64,000 nt of DNA from Oidiodendron maius Zn (Eukaryota > Ascomycota > Leotiomycetes > Myxotrichaceae). Both the position numbers and the translations under genes were made by a program. Position 1 is the stretch's first letter. Every line of letters begins with the position of its first letter. Location: the NCBI GenBank assembly GCA_000827325.1, contig KN832885.1, positions 682,001-746,000 of the forward strand, read 5' to 3'. The notes under the pieces were generated by a model that was given only the letters and a program-made list of their open reading frames with translations, made no database searches and was not told where the DNA came from. This document shows positions 1 through 11,902 of this stretch, piece after piece.

Positions 1-804
1 TATCCTGAAAGCGACTGCGGCGGGACGGACAATCTCACAACGAATGGCTCAGAAATGGAAATCTTCATTGTGGGGTCATTTATTTCGTATCCCTGATAAG
101 GCTCTGACCGTGATCGCGTCTCCTACGGGCGTATATGTGAATAATGCATAGCTATGCGTGGTTTGCGGATATAGGGTAAGGAGTCCAGTGTTGCAGAAAA
201 GCTCTGCGTGTATTGTGGGTTTTCACGGCGCATACTGTCGATTGAAGGGACTGATTGAGTGCAGGTACGCTGTTGAGCTTTTGGTTTTGGGCCCATCCTC
301 AGTCAGTGCGGCACTTTCTTAAGTGAACCGGGCTAATTCATCTCGAAACCGACATTAGATGGTTCAGAGAGGCAGAGGGAGTATCTCTCTTGCTCCTTAC
401 CTGGCTATACATAATATTACGTAGTTGACCGCTAGTCACTCTAATTCATCTGATCAGAAACCACAAGCGCGGAAGCACGACTATGAAGAAGGCGAAAATG
501 TAATAATCGATGAAAAGAAGAGACATGATAAGTATAAACACTCTTAAGTTCGGTATTATGGTGGTAAATAACTTGAAAATTAACTGCTGCAATCCAAATT
601 ATGAAGGAAGCTTTGACGAAGTACTCAAAACCGAAATCAAACGAAAAGTATCGCGATCTCATACTCCTTACGATGACCGGGATGAAAGTATTTGATCCTC
701 ACATATTTTAACTAAGACACGACACTATACCTCATACCGCTGGAAAGATTCCGCACAACACACTTATATTCGTGGATAGATAAAAGGTTGCGGTATGTAG
801 CAAT
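1..804. other. No supported gene at the left edge
   Basis: Only short, overlapping open frames on both strands, none with a recognisable domain or convincing splice sites. It may be the flank of a gene lying left of the window. Confidence 0.5.
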
Positions 805-2179
805 CTAGATAGGGTCAACCTGAAGCGCATGCACAGTTCTAATGCGCCCTCTCAATATCCTCTCCAATTCAGTAGCCTTATACTCGGATATCTCACTCCC
901 GTCTTTAAGGAGCCATGTGTTTTCTCTCAATCTCTGATTAATCACCTTGCTGGGCCAAGAAACGAATTCGCCCACTGCATTGGCAATTTTGGCTTTAACG
1001 ATGTTCCGATCATTGATGGACTCGTGGATATATTCATTGGTGTACATTGCATCATCGTTTTCGTCTGTATATTTCAAGGGCGTCCGGTTTGAGTATCCAA
1101 AGACGAAAGCTTCGATGTACTGAACCACTTCCCACGTCTCGTTCCGTCCGATGTCGGTGGGCCACGGTAAATCCCCGTGCTGTATTGGCGGTGGAGGATT
1201 GTCCATGAGATAGTCCAGATCAAAATCAAGCTGATTATGCTTGGTGCAGTTGGAGATCATCCATGCCAGAGTGATGTTCGACAGTCTAGGATCCGTGTCA
1301 CCGCCTCCAACATCACCATGGCCTCCGGAAAACCAGACTTGTAATAGCTCCTGATCGTCGACCTTGGCTGGACAGTGCCACAGAGTGGGTGAGAAGGCAT
1401 GCCTCGTCTCGTCCAGAGATAGTGCATGGAAAGCGTACCGGACTTCAGGAGACAGAGTTGTGTTGGGAAGCTCAAATTTCTCGCCAAACAGCCAGGAATT
1501 GAGGCGAGAGTCGTGAAAACCGACCGTGTCGAACACTCCGATGATCTGAATCGTGAAGCGTGGCAGTGGCGGCCTGAATCCAAGGCGCTTTCTAGTATCA
1601 TTGTCATAACTTAACTTCTTGTACTTGTAGTAATCGTTGTACACCGTACTAAAATTGTCCAAGCCTCGCGGGGTCAGAAGTCCCATATCGGCGACCAGCC
1701 CAGCAACCGCTCGAGCCGTGTACGCTCCTCGCGAGAAACCGAAAAAGTACAGCTCATCTCCGTCATCATAGTTCTCAGCTAGGAAGGCGTAGGCAGCTCT
1801 GACATTGGCACTTAGCCCGGCGCCGGATAGTCCTACGTGACCACTTTAGCAGAGGTTTGATTTATGACCTGCGAAACCTACTCACCGCCAATATACTGAT
1901 CAACAACACCAGTGCCGACGCCCTTTTGGTAGTACGTTATTTGAGGCACCGACATAATCACCCCATCTCTTTCGACCTTCGCATACTGTTTCAGGCAACG
2001 ACTGAGGCGGGTGATGTTGCTCGGAGGCGTCTCGATCTCGGAGGTGCCATCCTCCCACGTCCCTGAAGTCAAGTCAGGTCAGACGCTGTCTCTCCATGAA
2101 TCTCATGATAAGATATACCGTCGCAACAGACTATCAGCCTCTTAAAAGTCCTCAGTGGAAGCTCCTTAGCACTGGCCAT
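805..2179 (-). CDS. DUF2235 (Tle1-like) alpha/beta-hydrolase domain protein
   Basis: Three exons on the minus strand: 2119..2179, 1886..2062 and 805..1832, giving 421 residues. The joins restore two hallmarks of the DUF2235 family. VCCDGTW (residues 17-23) is split over the first intron, and the nucleophile-elbow motif GFSRGAY (about 111-117, Ser113) follows the second. A later WFSGGHGDVGGG stretch matches the conserved aspartate/histidine region (family form H-x-D-x-GGG). DUF2235 proteins are predicted lipid-hydrolase-like enzymes; the bacterial Tle1 relatives are phospholipases, and the fungal members are mostly uncharacterised. No signal peptide is seen, so a cytosolic location is likely. 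The ATG at 2179 was chosen because it opens the exon encoding the first motif and lies just upstream of it. The family call is strong; the substrate is unknown. Confidence 0.88.
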
Positions 2180-3560
2180 CTTTTCTCGTATTGTCGCGAC
2201 CTGCCACTCGTGGTCGGGAAATTAAAGAGGAGAAAATTCTCTCGGCGATTTTGCCTCAGCGGGATGAGCGATCGGAGGTCCGCGATAGCCTCATATATTA
2301 GATCGTCGCCCTCGGGCACTTGATCGTCCTTGCATGCCGTCCCGTTGTGGTGAGGTTTTCAGCTGCAGCTGATCCATGACTTCTGATGAATTTGGCGCCT
2401 GAGCTGGTTAAGATAATGGTGATTGTTGGTTAGCTAAGGAGCTACTAACCACTGTAACGCATGCGTCGCAGCGCGTGCTGGGATTAATTGGACTCCAACT
2501 GGGCCAAAATGTCAGCTGTGGCGGGTCGAACGGGGTCGGGTGAGCGGCCCAGGCCGCGTTCGACGAAGAGTGACATGCACTCTGAATCCAGATGTCGCAA
2601 TCACGAATCTCGAGCAGATCAGTGGTCGGTACGTGCATTGCAGAGTTCTTTTTGCATGACCGTTGAGGCGTGTTTTCATTATCAGTAGCCGTTACCGCGA
2701 ATGCTGCTCCATCTAGACCACGGCGGAGGGCTGGCCGAACAAGTGGCGTTCGGCCGATTTGTTCCGTTCCTAAATGGCATATTCGTGCAGTGAAGATGCT
2801 TTCGTCGTAAATATCTATCCCGAGGTAGCGCAGCCGTATTAACCAACTATTGGGACATATAGATAGCTTTCCCTCTTTCCCATCTCGTGCTTCCTGAAGA
2901 TACGCCCGGTCAAAGCTGGATTGGGGAAATGGTAGGTCGGTATGTGGTTGTGGCTGTGACTGCGGGATTCTTGGCTCTGGGCTTTCGGGTGAACTGTGTC
3001 GCAAGGCTGCAGTGGATGTTGTGCGCTTTATATCCTCATGAGCCCCTCATTTAGCCTTATATTTGGGACTCTAACATCATATCCTCGGTAGCTTCATGAA
3101 ATTATAGTGTAGCGTTTTACACATACAAGAAGCTGTGGCCCCACTAATCGCACTGATCGGCTGAACGATCCAAGGTGAAGGGCATACCATGGTCCCCGTC
3201 ATCCTGTTTGCCTTCGGGCTAGACGATTCTTTCTTCTTTTATTGCCCTGGAAAGACCATCTAGTTAGTAGTATCCTATATCGTAAACAATTGTTGCAATG
3301 TATGCACCCTGACCACGCTCCCTCCAGCCATCGAACAAACTGGGCATTTTCAAAGACAGTTCCCCCAAGGTTGAAAACCCCGTATAGTGTGGCTCTTGGG
3401 CCAGCTGATAACGAATACTGTGCTTTATATATAAGCAAAACAAATGATCTCTATCATTCAATCAGTTCGTCTCGGCTATCCGCCGCTTTTCTTAACTCTT
3501 CGTCACTTGTTTTAAAGGTTAATTCTCTTAGATGTCCTAACTAGCACGCATCTAAAACCG
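2180..3560. other. Upstream region with one doubtful ORF
   Basis: The longest open frame is on the minus strand at 2408..3004 (198 codons). Its translation is Pro/Ser/Cys-rich with no recognised domain, and it ends in a low-complexity tail. Small frames at 3199..3461 (-) also show nothing recognisable. I do not call a gene; an unrecognised gene with introns cannot be excluded. Confidence 0.35.
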
Positions 3561-3599
3561 GCTGTGAGCTTCTTAGTCTCACACTTCAAAGCCCACCCT

Positions 3600-4201
3600 C
3601 AGGACATCCTTCGCAGTCATCTCGTCCTCGGGCCTGACAACACATATATTGCCATCACCCCCTCGGGAATACTCTGGAATGCGCCGGAGTCGTTTGCGCA
3701 ACATGGCAGCAGGACGCGGATACGGACTTAAAGGCTCTGAGATTCCTAACAAGGACTCGCTTATAGCGAATGCCGCACTCGGGCAAGGCGGAGCCTGGTG
3801 GGTGAAGTTTCGCGACGGATCTGTTATGTGGGACCTCGCGGGTGGATATGTGGAACTGCAACTACTCCTCAAGGAGAACGCGGCAGCTCATAATAATATC
3901 AATGTGAGTCTGGTCTTGTACAAGATTAGTTCCTGTGTAGTGAGCTGATGAGGAAGTCTAGTACCTAGCACTCTCGCCGTATTCTGAACAGCATTATTTT
4001 CTGGATTATGAGGATAACAAGGTCCGGTATTCGCTGCCAGCTGGGTATGCCAGACTTATTGGACCAGAGATTGACGAATATCACGCCTCTCGCGTCACAG
4101 TCAGTGGAGCCCACCTTGCTATTGGAGGAGCAAGTGAGAGGGATGCTGACTCTGGGGCCCAGTATAATGAACCACCTCCTTATTCTGCGCCTAAAACATA
4201 A
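3600..4201 (+). pseudogene. Small repeat protein with C-terminal PPPY motif; upstream part out of frame
   Basis: The clear part is an exon ending at 3903 (N-N-I-N), an intron 3904..3961 (GTGAGT...TAG), and a second exon 3962..4201. Two repeat-like units follow each other: one with GGAWWVKFRDGSVMWDL, one with EQHYFLDYEDNKVRYSLP, each a hydrophobic strand, a charged turn and a Trp/Tyr-bearing strand. The tail is basic-poor and ends in EPPPYSA, a PPxY-type motif. A third similar unit (DNTYIAITPSGILWN) lies just upstream at about 3635..3680 but in a different frame, with no room for an intron between. So either the gene carries a frameshift or the true start is internal (ATG near 3703). The unit pattern resembles repeat proteins of unknown function seen in Aspergillus relatives; no function is assigned. 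Confidence 0.5.
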
Positions 4202-5137
4202 GGCGGACTGTGTATTAGGTGAGAGGAGCAATAAGAGATCTGAAAGTGTCGATGACATATAACTTTGGTAGGTGAAATGTCTGGAACACATAATTTTGGA
4301 GCTGCGCAGCCGAGTGGTTCAATGAGGAGAAGCCTAAATTAATATCTATACTTGAGTCGAGCAATACTTCTACTACCTGAGGCTATATTCTTGATTGAAA
4401 ATTCTTGACAAACTTTCCTGAACATTTATCAACTCTGACTGCAAATGTCCAATCTACATCCTTGTAGCTAGCCCTACAACAGCGACAGGGCAATATGTAA
4501 CTTTCACTAGCGTAGATTTTAAAAGAAGTTTAGATATTCCACCTGCCGACGAGACGGGGAAGGGGGGGGTAACTTCAAGGAAATATGGAAGAGTAGCAAT
4601 ATTTTGCTGTTTGGAAAGCGATGTTGCATCATAGCAAGGAGAGGAAACCACTGACAGGGTAATGCCAAGAGTACTATACATACCTATAGCTGAGCCCTGA
4701 TATTATCGGCAGACGTTTAAGGTTCTTTCACGCTGATCCGTGCGGGCTCATTCGCCCTGGTCCGTCACGGCACCCGGTATCAAAACGGTGTGATCATTCT
4801 GCCTTCTGCATAACAGATGCCTAATCAAGAAGTGAAATTGCATCTGCACTACTCGTTACCTATGAAGAAGAAGCTTCATGGAAAACAGACGAATTGGAAG
4901 GAGAGAGCAGTTGGTTGACTGATTTAAGCATACGTATTAGGTGTGGCGGTGTTGACTCCGCTATGGCCAAATTGGGCAACCACGTTGTTGCTAACCGCAT
5001 CTGGACGAGGCTGATAAAGTATCCAAGGATAGGACCGAAGATTCCTTTTATTATATATATCGCAAAGATTCCCTCTTTCTTCGAATGTTAACACAATCTT
5101 CAATCTTCCTTCACACGCATATATACAACTCCTAACC
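4202..5137. other. Intergenic, nothing recognised
   Basis: No open frame with a domain or splice support. The 100 bases before 5138 are CT/TA-rich with a short TATATAT run, as expected for a fungal promoter and 5' leader of the next gene. Confidence 0.5.
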
Positions 5138-6776
5138 ATGGGTCGCCTTGTTAAACTCATTGGATCAGGTATTGGTCTTGCTTCCGAAGCTATCGCTGCC
5201 CACAAAGCGGAGAAAGCGGAGAGAGCTGCCAATGTCAACGCCGGCGAGGGCAGCAGCTCTGGTCAAAGCAGCAGACCACCCATCTCTCAAGAGACATCTA
5301 GATCAATTAATCCGGGATACGACGACTTCCCTCCCCAGTACGCCGAAGTGACTGACCAGCAAGCCGACCAGCTTATTGCCAAAGGCAAAGCTGTGCCTCT
5401 TGATTCCAAAGAGGAGCTTCGCCTGGCGCAGAAGCTACACGAAGCCAATTTACAAGACGAGGACGACGATGCGACGTCCGAGGAAGGCGACGAGGAACAA
5501 TGGGATCTGGATGATGCAATTGAAGCCGAAACACCCAGCGCAGAAGATGGCCCAGCTACCCGCACCAACGAGCAGATCATTGATGGTTTCATGCGAGACC
5601 ATCCTCCGCCAGCATATACTGAGAGAGCGACTTCTCCCCGAGGACAGTTGCCATGTCCAGTCATCATCCCACAGCGGCGACCGCGAGACAAGAAGCGGGG
5701 GTTTGTGAGGGCATACGCGCCGGTGCTTGAGGATTGCGGCATAGATCAAGCGGCATTTTTAGACTTCTTGAAGGCATTCCACCAGAGCAGCAAAGAGGAC
5801 CCATGGCTGAACGTGGTGAACTTGGCAGCTGCAGGGGCTGGGTTTGCTCCCAGTGCAATTGCCATGGGCGTGTCCATCGCCGTGCAGTTCGCGGTGGGCG
5901 TGGCAATGGAGGTTCAGCGACGGACTAGGTATGCATTGTCATTATAATGTCTATGCTGTTAATAACTAATGGATTTCGCAAAATAGGACAAACTCCTTCC
6001 TCGATCGTATTAACAACGAATTCTTCAAACCTCGCGGCCTCTACTGTCTCATCGTAACCTACAAGCCTGAATCTACCTCCGCACACGAAACCCTCGACAT
6101 CACCAAAGCAATCTCGAACCATGCGGCCCCTGCTGAAGGCAAGATGAAAGCATTTGGCCAATCTATGCGCCTTTCCTCCGGCAAGACCTATGGTGAGATG
6201 GAACTCCCCGAAGCGGCACCCCTCATCTTCCCCGCCCTAGACCTCGTTGCAGAAGACAACTCTGCAGAGGGGGTTAAAAAGCAGAATAAGCTCAAGAGCA
6301 AGCAGAAATTCGTCGCAGATTACTTCGATCGCCGTGCGCAGGCTCGGTATGCTGCTGAAAACCCAGGTAGTTCCCTCGCCATTCCTACTGGTGAGAAGCA
6401 ATTCGCCAGTCGATACAGCGACCCGAACCACCCCGCGAATTCCGGGTCTTTGGTTAGTTTGCTTACCGGAGGAGCGATTGATCTGAAGAACAGGAGAGAT
6501 CGCAGGAGGGGTGCGAAGAGAGTGCGGAGGGCGCATAGAAGAGGAGAGGTTATTACCGACAAGACGCATCTGAGGAGAGGTGGGAGAGAGGGAGTTATTA
6601 AGAGAATGCTGAAGAAGGATGTGCTGTATCTTATGATTGTCAACATACCTTCGGAAGAGGAGCTGCAGGCTGGCAAGAACACTGTTAAAAACGAACAGCA
6701 GCCACAGGGTCAGCAATCGCGCCCGCAGTATCAACAAGGATATCAATCGCAGAACGACCAGCAATATCGCCAGTAG
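5138..6776 (+). CDS. Conserved fungal protein of unknown function with acidic N-half and Gln-rich tail
   Basis: Two exons, 5138..5928 and 5987..6776, joined across a GTATGC...ATAG intron, give 526 residues. The start ATG is in good context (ACCATGG). Visible parts: an N-terminal hydrophobic stretch (GRLVKLIGSGIGLASEAIAA), a Ser-rich then strongly acidic region (about 100-140), a Pro/Tyr motif (PPPAY), and a conserved-looking core from about 185. The core has a hydrophobic Gly/Ala-rich segment (FAPSAIAMGVSIAVQFAVGVA) that could insert in or lie on a membrane. After the intron come a Lys/Arg-rich segment (DLKNRRDRRRGAKRVRR) and a Gln-rich C-terminus. The architecture resembles a widespread but uncharacterised Pezizomycotina family. 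Glutamine codons continue in the same frame beyond the stop (see next entry). I cannot assign a function. Confidence 0.85.
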
Positions 6777-7058
6777 CAGCAGCAGCCCTAGCCCCAGCCC
6801 TAGTTACAGCAGAAGCAACAGAAGGCAGCTGAAGCAACAGAAGGCAACAGAAGGCAGCGGAAGCAGCATTGGCAGCATTAGCAGTATTAACCACAGGAGC
6901 AATATCAGCAACAGGAACAGTACCAGCGTCAGCAAGACTGCCAACAGCAATACCAGCAGCAGTATGACCAACACTATCAACAACAGCGGCAATGGCAATA
7001 ACGGCAGCAATAGTAATAACAGCAGCAATGACAATGACAGCAGCAAAGATAACTGTAA
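6777..7058 (+). repeat. Stop-riddled CAG/CAA tract continuing the upstream reading frame
   Basis: Read in the frame of the preceding gene, this stretch is dominated by CAG and CAA (Gln) codons with Pro, Tyr, Lys and Arg, exactly like the last 30 residues of that protein. It is broken by TAG/TAA codons at positions where CAG/CAA would be expected, and by two TGA codons where CGA would fit. All are explicable as C-to-T transitions. The other frames are Ser/Asn-rich low complexity and are treated as shadows. Confidence 0.7.
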
Positions 7059-7533
7059 CGGCAAAAGCCGAAATGATAACTGCTGCACTGAATAAAATAA
7101 ATGTGTTTTCCACAGATTTGAGACAAATTGGATAGAAATGATGTGAACAATGCGGCAACTCACGACAATTCTTCGATTTCTCTTTGTTGCTTATGTAGTT
7201 CGGACAGAACTGTCTTTATATTACGCCTGGCAGAAGCGATATAGGCAGTGGTGATTCAGGCAAGACTTTGTGGCTTATGGTGCTGGTATTCTCAGCAGGA
7301 AGGGATAACAGTCAGACAACAGGCCAAATGTAATCTGAACCAGATAGATATGAGCTATCTAGGCATCAACAACTACCTTCCACAACTTTCAAAACATCCA
7401 TTTCGTATCGTAAAAAAAGCCAGGGTATAAAATATACCAAGTTGAGACTAAATAGTGTAAGACTAGAATTTCATCCAAATAACTACCTATTACCTCCCTA
7501 GCCCGTCAAGATGCTAGGCGCACTGACCTATCC
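7059..7533. other. Intergenic between convergent genes
   Basis: No gene seen. The region separates the 3' ends of the unknown protein (+) and the amino-acid transporter (-). Confidence 0.5.
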
Positions 7534-9480
7534 CTAGGCATTAAGGTTAAGAGGCGATCTGCAAGAGAACGAATTAAGCTGCGGATTCTTAAACGCAGTG
7601 ATCAGACCTGCAGGGAAAAGGATTAGTAAATATGCATTGATGCCGGTGAAGAATACGACAAAACTTACCTTTAACAGCAGCATACATGCCCAAACCGCAC
7701 ATAGAGAGCGACGCTAGGAAGTACAGTGTGTGCCAGATGTTTTTCGCCACCTGGAAAAGCCCTCCGCTGAAGTAGCCACGGACAATTCGGGCCCAACCAT
7801 CATTGTGCCTGATCACGTTTCCGGTGCTGGGATCGAAGCCCTCATCCTGGTCTGCGCGCACAGCGTTCATCTGGATATCATAGCCGAGCGCGAATAGGGG
7901 CGGCATGGTGTATGTCAAGTTTAGCAACATGGAGGCGGAGATGACGCTCACGAAGCCAAAGTAATCCGGGATAGCCGCGGCAAGGATGAAGGCGATGATC
8001 CACCAGACGGGCACGATGGCGGCATAGAAGAATTTACCGCGCTTGGTGATCAGCGGCGGCGCGTTGAAGATGTCGATCAGAATGTTGTTGTAGAGCACTT
8101 TAATCCCGATGTTGCCATACAGACCAGCTGCGATAAGCGCTCCGATCAGAGTGATCACATTTCCGACAGTCTGCCATGCGTACGGGCCGATGCCCTGGTA
8201 GCTGGGATAGTAACTGTATTGGCCTTGGTAGTGGTAGATGAAGCATCCATAGATGAGGTACACGGTGTAGATGAAGAATTGGGCTCCCCACATGGCCTTG
8301 ATGAAGTCGCGGGGACGTCTCATCTCAGCCAGGAATTCCACGAACAATTGAGCGCCGGCATATGCCAACACTCCGGAAAGCAGGCCGTTGATGGAGCCAA
8401 TAAGGCCATTGGGAGGAAGATTGTTGTAATGAATGATAGGTGGGTACGAGAGATCTGGGAGCTGAGTGATAGTTGTGGGGTCAACAGCGCCTCCGGCAGA
8501 TCCCAAAATCGCAACGCTGTAGTTTGGCTCCGTGTGCGCAATGACACCCATCGTAATGAAGATAGCTAACAGATTCAGCCACACAGCAAGATTCGCCACC
8601 CATCCATACGCCTTGAGGGTCCGGATCTGCGTGAAGAAGAAACCGACACAGACGAAGATGACGGGGCAAACGACGTAGCACAGCTTAAACTTTGACATCT
8701 GTGAAATGTTCTGGCCGAACTGGATGGTAACCTGACCCAAGATGAGTAGCAGACCGAGAGCCTGGCAGATATTGGTTATGTGTCGCGCGGTCGAGCCCCA
8801 GGTCCTGAATGCGAGATCACCATAGTTGCGCGCGGGGAATTCGTAGCTGTCGATGCCGAGATAGACGTGCCAGATCAGATATCCGGAGTAGCCAGCCATG
8901 AAACCGAAGACAGTGTAGAAAGCGATTCCTGCGAAGTGATTAGGCCATTGCGCATTTCAGGCCGTACTGGGAAAAAAAGAAGATATTCTTACCTGGGCCC
9001 CAACCCAGCGTGCCCAGAGAAAAGCCGATGCCATAAGGGCCAAGAATATCCGTCGTGATCAGGTAGAAGCCTTCGGTACTTTAGTTTCAATTCTACTTGC
9101 ATACATGGTCGCGAATACTTACAAGCGCCCCACGACGCCGTTCTGAACGCGCGACTCGCATTCGTCCACTCCTCATCTGTAATCTCGAGACGGTGCGACT
9201 CCGAGAGGTGTGCCTGATCTGGGTCGAAGGTTGGAGGCTCTACTTCAGCTTCGTTCTTCTTCCGGAGAAGGACTTCGCGCCAGTTAAGACGCGGCGACTG
9301 CACGTTCCTCTCTTCTTCCCGCGTCCTCTTCGCATAGTAATGGTACTCCTCGAACCGGACTGTGGGGTCATGTGGCTTACGATGCTGCGGCTTGATGTAC
9401 GAACTCAGTGCCGTGGCGACCCCATTTGAGTCCCCGTTTGCCGGGGGGGTATCGAGAGCATCAACCTTCTCCTCCGACAT
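7534..9480 (-). CDS. AAAP-family amino-acid transporter (Mtr-like)
   Basis: Four exons (9123..9480, 8993..9070, 7669..8928, 7534..7607) give 589 residues. After a hydrophilic N-terminal tail of about 110 residues comes the conserved entry to the Aa_trans domain: RTASWGACFYLITTDILGP, then GWGPGIAFYTVFG, each built across an intron. About ten to eleven hydrophobic helices follow, including a Gly-rich GLLSGVLAYAG segment and a final YFLASLSMCGLGMYAAVKG. This is the arrangement of Neurospora Mtr-type neutral/aromatic amino-acid permeases, proton-coupled importers of the plasma membrane. The N-tail is longer than in Mtr (roughly 490 residues in total) and could carry trafficking signals. Substrate is not deducible from sequence alone. 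Confidence 0.9.
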
Positions 9481-10437
9481 GGTGGTTCAGTGATCGCGGT
9501 GAGGTCAAAAAAAGGGCGTCAGGTTGCGTGCGACGGAACGAGGTGAGACAATAAACAAAAATGAGGGAGCATGGAGAAGAGTTCCACCGGCCGATCCGGT
9601 GTAGCTTCAACCCCGAGTAACAACCTCCCTGATACGGAGATGATCGATGAATGGTTCTGGAAGGGGACTTGCCCGACCCCAGCTTTCCCAGGCATGATAA
9701 TCACCTCCTGATTGGGTGGTGAGGTGGCGAACCTCCAGCCAATTCCGCTGGTAGCCTTTGCCAAGAACGCTACCTAGCACACATAAGCTCTGGCTAATGA
9801 TAAGTGGCCGGCTTGGCCAATGCCAGTGCTCTGGCTGTGGCTACTCCGCCAAGGGAGATCGCAATAACTGCCGGCCTGTTCATGAAGTTTCAGCAACAGA
9901 ATCGGCCATCCAGTCGTCGAAAAGGGGATGCTTCTCGCTGATGATAAGGGGATGATTAGCGCCATGAGGCTCTCCACTTTTTGTCCATCTAGAACTTCTA
10001 GCGTGTTACTCTCCTCGTATTAGTATGTCAAAATAAGACGGAGGATCCTGGATCCATCTCTCTTGCCGCAGATACCCGAATTTTACATGAGAAGTATTGC
10101 AACAGCCCCGGTCGCCGGGGTAGCTCAAAGGGACCCGTAGCGAATGAAAGGTAAGGCATTGGGACTGTATGCATAACGCAATGAGATCTACTGGTACGGT
10201 AAAGGCCCCGGGGGGGCGAGAAGAAGGGGCGGGGTTTGGAGTAAGTTATGCTTTGTATAATCACGTGATATACAAAAGTAAGACCCTGAGAATAGGTACC
10301 TCCTAGGTACAATATACGTACAAAACCCCCACCTTTGATTGACAATGTTACCTACTGACTATTGTGTGAATCGTCGAGTGCAGTCACTCTCTGATTTCTA
10401 AGCATGTTATGAGGTTTTAGGCTTCTTCTGTGCCAGA
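9481..10437. other. Intergenic, divergent promoters
   Basis: Region between the transporter (-) and the acetyltransferase (+). No supported gene; several short frames with no domain. Confidence 0.5.
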
Positions 10438-11031
10438 ATGGACAGTCCTCGACTTCGTCTAATCCAGATTGCCCCTGAGCACGCTGAGGACTTCCACCAA
10501 ATCTGGTCCAATCCAGAAGCTACACAATGGAGGTGAGTAGAGAAATTTGAGGGCAGGAGTGTGTCACTGACTTCTATAAGTCCACGCGGGATATGTAAAA
10601 CTCTCGACGAGAGTAGGCAGTGGATGAGCGGAATCCTCCCTGAAAAGAATCCGGATGGGCTGAACTATGCAGTCTTCACCCGCCCAGAACCATCAACAAA
10701 CCAGGAGTCCATGATGATCGGTGTTATTGGTGTGTATAGAAGCTCGCCCAAAGCCGAGCTGGGATATATCTATCATCCTTCTGCATGGGGTCAGGGATAT
10801 GCCACAGAAGCACTTACAGCATTCCTCAAATTGTTCTGGGAGTTGAAGCCGGGGGTCGAGACAATGGAAGCACTTACGGACTATGAAAATCATGCTAGCA
10901 TAAAAGTGTTGACGAAATGCGGGTTTCATGAGACGAGGAGGCTGAAGGAACACGTGGTTGTTCTATCGAAGGGGGCTGAGAAGAGAGACGTATTGGTGTT
11001 TGAGATCAAGAACCCCGCACCCTTGAACTAG
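10438..11031 (+). CDS. GNAT-family N-acetyltransferase
   Basis: Two exons, 10438..10532 and 10581..11031, joined by a 48-nt intron (GTGAGT...TAAG), give 181 residues. The start MDSPRLRLIQIAPEHAEDF is typical of RimJ/RimL-type GNATs. The acetyl-CoA-binding region reads GYIYHPSAWGQGYATEAL (motif A, Q/R-x-x-G-x-G/A). The C-terminal ENHASIKVLTKCGF matches the motif-B pattern N-x-x-S-x-x-V-x-x-K-x-GF. Such enzymes acetylate small amines or protein N-termini; the substrate here is unknown. It probably acts in the cytosol, since no targeting signal is seen. Confidence 0.88.
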
Positions 11032-11902
11032 CATCTTCCTTGCATGAATCTCTAGCGTGTTTAGCACAGTGATGCATATAGAAGCACCATCATGGTCATA
11101 TCTCCGTGGCTCTCGATGATACAAGCAAGTGCAATGCACCTTATTCCCTAAGATACAAGTAAAGCGCCTTTACGAAATCCTATCTCATCAAATCGTGTGA
11201 CTAGTTGCGAGTTAATTCATTCATATTCTTGATAGTCTGGGCGGATTGCTCCGTCCCACGCTCTCTCTTGAATCCAATGTTGTAATATTGCGGTATCGGT
11301 GAGGGGGAAAATAGTTTCCAGAATTTTGTAAATCTCTTAAGGTATCAGCTTTCTCCAAGTTGACTGACGCCAGATTGATATTCCTGGCATTGTCTTCAAT
11401 TTATACCACATGATAGGGGTAACAGGCATATTAATTTCAAGATAAATGAGAAATTGGATAAATGTATATGGTAGCGATAAGATTGTAACGACATGTTTAG
11501 TGTTAAGCCCGCTAATGGTATTGGTTAATTCCACGATACTTGCTGACTCTACGTAGCCCTGAATATTCCGTTAATATTACCTTTATCTACTAAATAGCTG
11601 GAGGAAGATTAGATACGAGCCAATTATTACCACTAGACCGGGGAGCTGACGTTGAAGTTGTGCGTGGGCCGTTATCCGTAAGACAAGTGCATGTAGCAGC
11701 TATGTCAGGTAGTAAAACGTATTACTGTAGTAGATGTTACCTGGCAGAATTTCGGCAATGTGGAACTTAGATTTTATAAAATTATAGCAAAGTTTCTAGT
11801 AGATTACAAAAATAGATTGCTTAAGGCGAGCCATGTTAAGATCACACGCTCTAGAAGCTGAAGAAAGGTAGAGAGATGCTGCAAGGGCGAGGACCGCAAT
11901 AA
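11032..11902. other. AT-rich intergenic
   Basis: AT-rich spacer between convergent genes; no coding signal seen. Confidence 0.5.

Noticed and set aside
2408-3004. 198-codon minus-strand frame upstream of the DUF2235 gene
   Set aside because: No domain, low-complexity ends and no splice support; kept only as a doubtful ORF.
6637-7095. Ser/Asn-rich plus-strand frame and Ala/Leu-rich minus-strand frames
   Set aside because: They are other-frame readings of the CAG/CAA tract; composition follows the repeat, not a protein.
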